A program made the position numbers and the translations under genes. Positions 26,003-32,409 of a stretch of 44,139 nt of DNA are shown piece by piece (the first letter of the stretch is position 1; the number at the start of each line of letters is the position of its first letter). This DNA is from Planctomycetales bacterium (GTDB lineage: Bacteria; Planctomycetota; Planctomycetia; Pirellulales; Lacipirellulaceae). The stretch covers positions 1 through 44,139 of the forward strand of contig JAGQOW010000027.1 in NCBI GenBank assembly GCA_020427155.1. The letters run 5' to 3'. Under the pieces are notes generated by a model. That model ran no database searches, was not told the origin of the DNA, and worked only from the letters and a program-made list of their open reading frames with translations.

Positions 26003-27256
26003 TTAGTCGTTCGCGCAATCCAAGGCCTGCGCCAAATCGGCAATCAGGTCGTCCGCGTTTTCGATGCCGCAAGCAAGGCGAATCATGTTGTCCGGGATAC
26101 CAAATTGCTGGCGCTCCTCGGGAGTACACTGATAGTAGCTCATCACCAGCGGCTGCTCGATAAGCGACTCGACGCCTCCCAGACTGGGTGCAATGCGCGG
26201 AATCCTTACCGAGTCGACGACTCGGGCCGTTTCCCTCCAGTCGGCATCCTTTAGCAAAAAGGTGATCAAACCGCCGTAACCGTGCATCCACTGCTTGGCA
26301 ACTTCGTGGTACGGATGCGACGACAACCCAGGGTAGTACACACGTTCGACTCGCGGATGTTCCTCCAAGAACTCGGCCACGAGCTGGCCATTCTCATTGT
26401 GCCGTTGCATCCTGAGTTCAAATGTCTTTAGACCTCGCGATAGCAGGTAAACATTCTGCGGACCATTTACCGCGCCCATGATGCCGCGCAGATTCCGCAC
26501 CGATTCCATATTCTCAGTCGATCCAACCACGACTCCCGCCAGCAAATCGTTATGCCCGCCGAGATACTTGGTCGCCGAGTGAAGCACGTAATCAACGCCG
26601 GCTGCGATCGGGCGCAAGTTGAACGGCGTCGCCAGGGTAGCATCGATTAGCGTTTCGACTCCGTTGCGTCGGGCAAGATCGGTGAATCGCTCCAGGTCGA
26701 TGCAACTCAAGTGTGGATTGGTAGGCGACTCACTTACGAGGAGCTTGGTTTGCGGCGTGATTGCCGCGGCCATCGCCTCGTAATCGCCTGTCGGCACCTG
26801 ACGAGTCACAACGCCAAAGCGCGAAAGGTGTTTCGTGCAAAACTCGCGGCTGCGATGATAACATTCGTCGAAGAAAATCACTTCGTCGCCCGAGTTAAGT
26901 TTCGACATTAGCAGTCCCACTATCGCCGCCATGCCGCTGGAGAAGAGCACTGCCTCTTCACCACCCTCCAAAGCAGCCAACTTCCGCTCCACCACCCGCT
27001 CTCCCGGGTTACCATAGCGGCCATACTCTTCGCGAGCCTGGTCTTGCTCGATATAGTCGATCACCGATTGCGTATTAGCAAACGTATAAGTCGAGGCGCA
27101 GAAGATCGGGTCAGTGATCGAATCCCCTGGCTTCTGCCTGTTCTCTCCCGCATGGACAGACAATGTCGAAAGCTGGGGAGCGAAGTCGCCAGCAGCGTTC
27201 TTGCGAGGCGTCGACTTTTCGTTATCGGTTGGCATCGAGGTATCCACGAGACTCAT
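26003..27256 (-). CDS. Second Cys/Met PLP-dependent enzyme
   Basis: 417 residues from ATG 27256. It is a paralogue of the next gene with a longer N-terminus (residues 1-30, polar). Core motifs: YGRYGNPGERVVERKLAALEGGEEAV, FSSGMAAIVGLL, TLIDATLATPFN, and the PLP lysine K230 in HSATKYLGGHNDL. The end reads SLGGVESLIEQPLVMSYYQ and GIPDNMIRLACGIE. Probable roles are cystathionine gamma-synthase or O-acetylhomoserine sulfhydrylase-type chemistry. The open frame reaches a GTG at 27319 that lies inside a terminator-like hairpin, which argues for the ATG. The leader of the gene has two hairpins that could form an attenuator. Confidence 0.9.
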   Translation of the reverse strand: MSLVDTSMPTDNEKSTPRKNAAGDFAPQLSTLSVHAGENRQKPGDSITDPIFCASTYTFANTQSVIDYIEQDQAREEYGRYGNPGERVVERKLAALEGGEEAVLFSSGMAAIVGLLMSKLNSGDEVIFFDECYHRSREFCTKHLSRFGVVTRQVPTGDYEAMAAAITPQTKLLVSESPTNPHLSCIDLERFTDLARRNGVETLIDATLATPFNLRPIAAGVDYVLHSATKYLGGHNDLLAGVVVGSTENMESVRNLRGIMGAVNGPQNVYLLSRGLKTFELRMQRHNENGQLVAEFLEEHPRVERVYYPGLSSHPYHEVAKQWMHGYGGLITFLLKDADWRETARVVDSVRIPRIAPSLGGVESLIEQPLVMSYYQCTPEERQQFGIPDNMIRLACGIENADDLIADLAQALDCAND

Positions 27257-27304
27257 GATCGGGACCAGTATGGCAGGGAGTCGGTAATGCGGTAAGAGTA
27301 CGAA

Positions 27305-27339
27305 AAAAGCCGCACTCACTCTCGGTAAATGCGGCTTTT
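27305..27339 (-). terminator. Terminator-like hairpin in the leader of the PLP enzyme gene
   Basis: AAAAGCCGCA (27305-27314) pairs perfectly with TGCGGCTTTT (27330-27339). Read on the - strand, the stem is followed by TTTTTT, the layout of an intrinsic terminator. It lies 49 bases upstream of the ATG, in a region between divergent genes where no upstream - strand gene needs terminating. That suggests premature termination as control. Confidence 0.65.
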
Positions 27340-27360
27340 GAGGCTCTTCAAATTGTAGTC

Positions 27361-27394
27361 GCCAAACCCTAGCAGGGTGGGCAACGTTTTTGGC
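27361..27394 (-). promoter_or_regulatory. Upstream stem-loop in the same leader
   Basis: Outer bases GCCAAA/TTTTGGC and an inner ACCCT/AGGGT palindrome fold into a stem-loop 21 bases before the terminator hairpin (reading the - strand). Together they resemble the aptamer/anti-terminator plus terminator layout of attenuators, but no known aptamer consensus was recognised. Confidence 0.4.
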
Positions 27395-27666
27395 TCTTTA
27401 GCAGTTTCGGCTGCAAGCGGCCACAAATCCCGAGTTGCTTTAAGTTTACGTGGTAAAGCTTCCGATTGCAAGCACGTTCCAGGATTCGGCGGACATTTTC
27501 GCTGCGATCGACGGCTATTCCAAGCTAGCAGTCTCTAGCCTTTAGCTTTTTGACCGCTTATGCCGATTAGCTAGAGATAAGGGGCGCTATTGACCAAGCC
27601 GCTCCCTCCTGAGACGATCCCCGCCCCGTGTTCTTCCCCCGCTTGCCAAATCCCCTGGTGCTCGCC

Positions 27667-28290
27667 ATGACCGGAACTGTCTCGCGTCTGCCCATTGTCA
27701 TTTCGCTAGTCGTCTGCACCTTCGCAGGTTGCCAATCTCCTTATTATGCCGACCGCGGCGCGGGGCTGGGCGCACTGGCAGGCGCTGGCGCCGGTGCGAT
27801 CATTGGAAACCAAACTGGCGATGCAGGAACTGGCGCCGTAATTGGCGCAGGCCTGGGCGCGTTGACCGGCGCAGCGGTAGGTTCGGGGATGGACGAGATG
27901 GCTGCACAAAACCGGGCTCAGATCGCCGCCCAACTTGGCCGCCAGGTGCAAGGCGGCGCTGCGAACATCAACGAAGTGATTGCCATGACCCAGGCAGGAG
28001 TCAGCCCGGTACTCATTCAGAACTACGTTCGTACGTCGGGCGTCGCCCAGCCTCTCTCGGCTACCGACGTCATCCATCTGCACAACCAGGGCGTCGACAT
28101 CAATGTGATTCAAGCCATGCAAACGCCGACGGTCGCCGCTCCGCCTGTCGTCGCCAGCCGGCCCCCGGTGATCGTTGAAGAGCACTACTACGGCCCGCCG
28201 GGCTGTTACCACCCCCATTTCGGCTACCACCACAGCTTCCATCGCGGCCATCGACCCCGCACGAGCTTTGGCTTCTCGATTTCGAAATAG
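27667..28290 (+). CDS. Glycine-zipper lipoprotein
   Basis: A 207-residue predicted outer-membrane lipoprotein. The signal ends in a lipobox (TFAGC, cysteine about residue 22). A glycine zipper follows at about 29-75 (GLGALAGAGAGAIIGNQ, then GTGAVIGAGLGALTGAAVGSG), as in the SlyB/Pal-associated and YMGG families. A middle segment predicts short helices (IAMTQAGVSPVLIQNYVRTSG, a repeated pattern seen in planctomycete lipoproteins). The end is His/Tyr/Pro-rich (HPHFGYHHSFHRGH) and could bind metal. Function unknown; envelope integrity is likely by analogy. The frame goes back to GTG 27628, but ATG 27667 gives a normal-length signal. Confidence 0.78.
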   Translation: MTGTVSRLPIVISLVVCTFAGCQSPYYADRGAGLGALAGAGAGAIIGNQTGDAGTGAVIGAGLGALTGAAVGSGMDEMAAQNRAQIAAQLGRQVQGGAANINEVIAMTQAGVSPVLIQNYVRTSGVAQPLSATDVIHLHNQGVDINVIQAMQTPTVAAPPVVASRPPVIVEEHYYGPPGCYHPHFGYHHSFHRGHRPRTSFGFSISK

Positions 28291-28358
28291 CGCGAGCATT
28301 GCCACTCGTCGCCATTCTGCCCTTCCTTTTTTGGCCGCTGGGCCTCACACTTCCCTCT

Positions 28359-29594
28359 ATGCGAGCAGAAGTGATAGCCATCGGCGACGAACTTACCACG
28401 GGCCAACGGCTGGACACCAATAGCCAGTGGCTGAGTCAACGGCTGACCGAAATGGGCGTGTCGGTCGCATACCATACTACGATCGGCGACGAGCTTGACG
28501 ACAACATCAACGCCTTTCGCGCCGCCATCGAGCGGGCAGACGTAGTCGTCATTACCGGTGGCTTGGGCCCGACGGCCGACGACCTGACGCGCGAAGCTCT
28601 GGCAGCGGCTGTCAATGTCGAGCTGGTGCGAGACGAGCCTTCGCTGAGGCGAATCGAACAGCTGTTCCAGTCGCGAGGCCGGACGATGCCCAGCCGCAAT
28701 GTGGTGCAGGCCGACTTCCCCAAGGGAGCGGTGCCGATCACCAATCCCCACGGCACAGCGCCGGGCATCGAACTGCACGTGCCGCGCGAGGGGCGAACTG
28801 CTTGCTTGCTCTTCGCCCTGCCGGGAGTGCCAGCCGAAATGTATGAAATGTGGGAAGCGACCGTCACGCCGCAGATCGCCAAGCTGCAACCTGAGCCGCG
28901 TGTGATACGGCACCGACGAATCAAGTGCTTCGGCGTCGGCGAAAGCCAACTCGAAGCGATGCTCCCCGATCTGATCCGCCGCGATCGCGAGCCGCGCGTC
29001 GGGATTACCGTAAGCGACGCAGTGATTACCTTACGAATCACGGCCGCCGAGAAGGATGAAGCGACTTGCTTTGCGGCGATGGCACCGACCGAGGCGACGA
29101 TTCGTGAAGCGCTCGGCAATTTGGTCTATGGCCAGGAAGACGACGAATTGGAAGACGTCGTCGTACGGGCATTGCAGGCGAAGGGGCTGACCATTGCTGT
29201 GGCCGAATGGGCTACCGAAGGACTGGTCGGCGAATGGCTCAAACGCGCAAGCGGCAACAGTGGTGTGTTTCTGGCAAGCAGCGTGGTCGATAGCCTGCAG
29301 CAAATACCGTCGTTGCCTGCAGACTCGGAACCGAATGGATCTGCCACTGCAACAGCGTTGGCTGAAGGGGTGCGACAGACGACATCGGCCGACATTGGCT
29401 TGGGGATTGCTGCCTTTCCCGCCATCCGCGATACCGCCGATGCCCACGTGTGTGCGGCAATTGCGTTGCCAGAACGAACCCGCAAACTGCGGTTCCGCTG
29501 CGCTTCGCATCCTTCGATTATGCGAACGCGGACGGCGAGACAGGCACTCAACGCGGTGCGACTCGCACTGCTGTCCGGGTTTGACACGACTTAA
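28359..29594 (+). CDS. cinA: CinA-family protein with degenerate C-terminal amidase domain
   Basis: 411 residues. The N-terminal MoCF-like COG1058 domain (1-170) is well preserved: AEVIAIGDELTTGQRLDTNSQWL, TTIGD and VITGGLGPTADDLTRE, then LFALPGVPAEM. In known CinA proteins it is an ADP-ribose pyrophosphatase. The C-terminal domain (265-411), normally NMN deamidase (PncC), is altered. The usual A-E-S-C-T-G-G-L motif reads AEWATEGL (282-289). The Y-S-N..K stretch reads VVDSLQQIP, and the GIAGPGG loop reads GIAAFPA. The nucleophile and its partners are therefore missing. nadE follows 106 bases later. The frame goes back to 28299; ATG 28359 is right before the domain. Confidence 0.85.
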   Translation: MRAEVIAIGDELTTGQRLDTNSQWLSQRLTEMGVSVAYHTTIGDELDDNINAFRAAIERADVVVITGGLGPTADDLTREALAAAVNVELVRDEPSLRRIEQLFQSRGRTMPSRNVVQADFPKGAVPITNPHGTAPGIELHVPREGRTACLLFALPGVPAEMYEMWEATVTPQIAKLQPEPRVIRHRRIKCFGVGESQLEAMLPDLIRRDREPRVGITVSDAVITLRITAAEKDEATCFAAMAPTEATIREALGNLVYGQEDDELEDVVVRALQAKGLTIAVAEWATEGLVGEWLKRASGNSGVFLASSVVDSLQQIPSLPADSEPNGSATATALAEGVRQTTSADIGLGIAAFPAIRDTADAHVCAAIALPERTRKLRFRCASHPSIMRTRTARQALNAVRLALLSGFDTT

Positions 29595-29643
29595 AGTCGA
29601 CTTGGCTCCTAGGTTTTTCGGCCATACCAGGCAGATTACTCCG

Positions 29644-29660
29644 GCGATGCGTTGCATCGC
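29644..29660. repeat. GCGATGC palindrome between cinA and nadE
   Basis: Perfect 7-bp arms (29644-29650 with 29654-29660) with a GTT loop in the short spacer. Similar to the palindromes at 24767-24785 and 32356-32372. Confidence 0.45.
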
Positions 29661-29700
29661 GGCTAGCCCATTGGGTTTGCTAAGACGTATATTGCGAACT

Positions 29701-31671
29701 ATGAAAACCATTCGACTAGGTGCTGCGTGTCTGAATCAAACTCCGCTCGCTTGGGAGGAGAATTGCGAACATATTCTTGCTGCCATTGCGGCGGCGCGTG
29801 AAGTCGAAGTAGCAGTGCTCTGCCTGCCCGAGCTTTGCATCAGCGGCTATGGCTGCGAAGACACTTTCTTTGCTACGGGCGTACAAGACACCGCATTGGA
29901 AGTGCTGGCGGAAATCGTGCCTGCGACCACCGGCATGGTGGTCTCGCTCGGCTTACCGCTGAAGGTCGACGGGGTGATTTTCAATGCTTGTGCGCTGGCC
30001 TGCGACGGCAAGTTGCTCGGGTTTGTAGGCAAGCAGTTTCTGGCGGGCGACGGCATCCATTACGAGCCTCGTTGGTTCAAGCCCTGGGCGGCAGGCGAAG
30101 TGCGCGAGGTTGCCTGGGCAGGCAAACCACTGCCGATTGGCGACTTGCTGTTCGACTGCGGCGGGGTAGTGATTGGTATGGAAATCTGCCGCGACGCCTG
30201 GGTCGACAATCGCCCGGGCCGACAGTTGGCGGCGCGGGGGGCAGACATCTTGCTCAATCCGAGCGCCAGCCACTTTGCGTTTGCCAAGCAGGAAATCCGT
30301 CGCGGGCTGGTGCTCGACGGCTCGCGAGAGTTCCATGTCAGCTATGCCTATGCCAATCTGTTGGGCAATGAATCGGGGCGCGCCATCTTCGACGGCGGGA
30401 CGCTGCTGGCCAGTCGAGGAGAAATGCTGGCTGTCGGGCCGCGGTTCTCGTTTGCCGACTACCGGCTGGCCACTGCCGACGTCGACATTGAAGCCACTCG
30501 GCGAGATCGGGCGGAAAGCGGCCGGGCCAGGCGGGCCGGAGCAACCGTTGAAAACAGCTTTCAGTTGCCCAGGCCCTCTGCCGCTCGCGAGCCGACGCAA
30601 GCGGACGACTGGGATAGCTCGCCTCCGCCGAAGGAGGAGGAATTCGCCCGGGCGGTGCCCTTGGCGTTGTTCGACTATCTGCGCAAGAGCCAGGCGGGCG
30701 GCGTGGTGGTTTCGCTCAGTGGCGGGGCCGACTCGGCAGCCGTGGCGACGATGGTTTGGCTGATGGTGCAAACCGCTACGGCCGAAGTGGGTCGCAGCCA
30801 GTTTGTCGGCAAGCTCTCTTGCATCGCCGGCTTGGACGATGCGCTGGATAGTCCTGCGCTCACGCGACGCATCCTGAGCTGTGTCTATCAAGCGACTCGT
30901 AATAGTAGCGAAACCACTTTTCAGTCGGCCAAGGCGGTGGCCGAGGCAATCGGTGCGGAGTTTTTGCATTGGAACGTCGACGCGATGGTCGATGGCTACG
31001 TCGAACTCGTTTCGCAAGCGGTGGGCCGAAAGCTGAGTTGGGAACAGGACGACCTGGCGTTGCAGAACATCCAAGCCCGCTCGCGCGGCCCGGGGGCGTG
31101 GCTAGTGGCCAACCTACGCGGCGCGCTGCTGTTGGCGACGAGCAATCGGAGCGAAGCGGCAGTCGGGTATGCGACGATGGACGGCGACACATGTGGCGGG
31201 CTGTCGCCGATCGCCGGCATCGACAAGGCATTTTTGATCGAATGGCTGCGCTGGATGGAGACAACTGGGCCCGCGGGGGTGGGGCCGTTGCCGGCGCTGG
31301 CGGCGGTGAACCGACAGCAGCCGACCGCCGAATTGCGTCCACCCTCGCACGGGCAGACCGACGAGGGGGACCTGATGCCCTACCGAGTGCTCGACGCGAT
31401 CGAGCGTGCCGCGATCCGCGATCGGCTGATGCCGCTCGAAGTTTACGAATCGGTTCGCAAACAACTGAAAGAGGTCGACCCGACGCAACTGGGCCAATGG
31501 GTCGAGCGGTTCTTTCGCCTGTGGTGCCGCAACCAGTGGAAGCGCGAACGGTACGCGCCGTCGTTTCATCTCGACGACGAAAACCTCGATCCGAAAACCT
31601 GGTGCCGATTCCCGATCCTCTCCGGCGGATTCGAACGAGAGCTGGAAGAACTGCGCGAATGCCTCCAGTAG
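29701..31671 (+). CDS. nadE: Glutamine-dependent NAD synthetase NadE
   Basis: 656 residues, two domains. The N-terminal nitrilase-like glutaminase (about 1-270) has the triad E44 (CLPELC), K111 (VGKQFL) and C163 (GMEICRDAW) and releases ammonia from Gln. The C-terminal synthetase (about 318-656) has the ATP pyrophosphatase loop SLSGGADS (339-346), and the stretch LATSNRSEAAVGYATMDGDTCGGLSPI typical of NadE. It converts nicotinic acid adenine dinucleotide to NAD+. Residues 275-315 form a linker. ATG 29701 fits the family start; the open frame reaches back into cinA (29194) out of context. The cinA gene upstream is another NAD-related gene. Confidence 0.95.
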   Translation: MKTIRLGAACLNQTPLAWEENCEHILAAIAAAREVEVAVLCLPELCISGYGCEDTFFATGVQDTALEVLAEIVPATTGMVVSLGLPLKVDGVIFNACALACDGKLLGFVGKQFLAGDGIHYEPRWFKPWAAGEVREVAWAGKPLPIGDLLFDCGGVVIGMEICRDAWVDNRPGRQLAARGADILLNPSASHFAFAKQEIRRGLVLDGSREFHVSYAYANLLGNESGRAIFDGGTLLASRGEMLAVGPRFSFADYRLATADVDIEATRRDRAESGRARRAGATVENSFQLPRPSAAREPTQADDWDSSPPPKEEEFARAVPLALFDYLRKSQAGGVVVSLSGGADSAAVATMVWLMVQTATAEVGRSQFVGKLSCIAGLDDALDSPALTRRILSCVYQATRNSSETTFQSAKAVAEAIGAEFLHWNVDAMVDGYVELVSQAVGRKLSWEQDDLALQNIQARSRGPGAWLVANLRGALLLATSNRSEAAVGYATMDGDTCGGLSPIAGIDKAFLIEWLRWMETTGPAGVGPLPALAAVNRQQPTAELRPPSHGQTDEGDLMPYRVLDAIERAAIRDRLMPLEVYESVRKQLKEVDPTQLGQWVERFFRLWCRNQWKRERYAPSFHLDDENLDPKTWCRFPILSGGFERELEELRECLQ

Positions 31672-31717
31672 AAGAGGCTACAAGCATGAGGCTCTCAATT
31701 CTCGGCTTTCGGCTTTG

Positions 31718-31745
31718 CCCCATCCCCCTCGATTGGGGTTTTGTC
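31718..31745 (+). terminator. Terminator after nadE
   Basis: CCCC-ATC (31718-31724) pairs with GATTGGGG (31731-31738) with one bulged base, followed by TTTTGT. It lies 46 bases after the nadE stop. Confidence 0.5.
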
Positions 31746-31986
31746 CTGGCTGCCGGGGTCCCAGCTTCTGGGACATAACTGCAGCGGATGCAATCGTTGT
31801 GAAATGTCGATACGTCCTTGAGCAATCGCAACTGAGTGTTGGGGTGATTATCGCAGTTCTGGAGGGGCGGGGCTACGATCATTATTGGCCACTCGACTGG
31901 TGGTTCGGATTGCACCGCGGAGGTCGCCGAGATTCACAGAGAAGCGTGGTGGTGATGGAGGAATCCGAGTTTCGGTGCTGGCGTCT

Positions 31987-32062
31987 GTAGCTGGATTCGC
32001 AAGAATTCTGCGGAAGTGCCAACGGCGTCTCTAACTATCTGAACTCTTGCGAGTTCAGCTAC
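31987..32062. repeat. Inverted repeat of 22-base arms
   Basis: Arms 31987-32008 and 32041-32062 are inverted copies agreeing at 18 of 22 positions (GTAGCTG and TCGCAAGA are the conserved blocks). The left arm also folds on itself. Looks like a MITE/REP-type element. Confidence 0.5.
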
Positions 32063-32134
32063 AGTGGCGGGCGGCACGAGTTGGACGTCAGTCTTACCCG
32101 TGTTGCTGACAATAGTAAGCCGTTCGCAAGACAA

Positions 32135-32188
32135 CCTCTGGTGACTCAGTCACACCGGTAGACCTGGCGGTCAACCGGTGCTACCCGC
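32135..32188. repeat. REP-like palindrome, copy 1
   Basis: Contains GTGAC-TCA-GTCAC (32141-32151) followed by an ACCGGT...ACCGGT stem (32153-32158 with 32173-32178) with ACC/GGT inside. Copy 2 starts 121 bases later in the same orientation. Confidence 0.65.
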
Positions 32189-32255
32189 CCGGTAGTATGA
32201 TCATGGCCGGTCGGTAGGAGTTCCCCTTGCAGTTTGTTGACTGAACAGAGGATGG

Positions 32256-32307
32256 CCTCTTGTGACTACGTCACACTGGTAGGCTAGCGCCAACCAGTGC
32301 CACCCGC
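32256..32307. repeat. REP-like palindrome, copy 2
   Basis: Same layout as copy 1: GTGAC-TAC-GTCAC (32262-32272), then ACTGGT (32275-32280) pairing with ACCAGT (32293-32298), with GGC/GCC inside. Differences from copy 1 are paired so that stems are kept. Confidence 0.65.
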
Positions 32308-32355
32308 ATTTCGGAAAAAATGCATGTTGTATACGAATAATCGTTGTTTTGCCGT

Positions 32356-32372
32356 GCGATGCGTGCCATCGC
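32356..32372. repeat. GCGATG palindrome downstream of rlmKL
   Basis: GCGATG (32356-32361) and CATCGC (32367-32372) with a five-base loop. It lies 37 bases beyond the rlmKL stop, flanked by GCCG/CGGC that extends the stem imperfectly. No T tract on the - strand. Confidence 0.4.
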
Positions 32373-32409
32373 GGCTGAGGTGGGTTGATTTGTCGGCCAC
32401 TATTGGCGG

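Larger units (their letters stand above)
27257..27666. other. Divergent intergenic region with structured leader
   Basis: This is the divergent region between the PLP enzyme gene (-) and the glycine-zipper lipoprotein gene (+). The - strand leader holds the terminator-like hairpin at 27305-27339 and an upstream stem-loop at 27361-27394. A possible - strand promoter, TTGCAA (about 27472-27467) and TAAACT with a 17-base spacer, lies further upstream. No match to a known S-adenosylmethionine riboswitch consensus was recognised. Confidence 0.45.
31672..32409. other. Repeat-rich intergenic region
   Basis: 738 bases without a supportable gene. Contains a terminator-like hairpin (31718-31745), a small hairpin (31758-31774), an inverted repeat (31987-32062), two palindromic repeats in tandem (32135-32188 and 32256-32307) and a GCGATGC palindrome (32356-32372). 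The frame 31715-31990 runs across hairpins and has no family features. Confidence 0.6.

Noticed and set aside
27257..27480. Known S-adenosylmethionine riboswitch ahead of the PLP enzyme gene
   Set aside because: None of the SAM or SAH riboswitch consensus cores was recognised; only the hairpins are reported.
31715..31990. 91-residue + strand frame after nadE
   Set aside because: Overlaps terminator-like hairpins and part of an inverted repeat; no family features.
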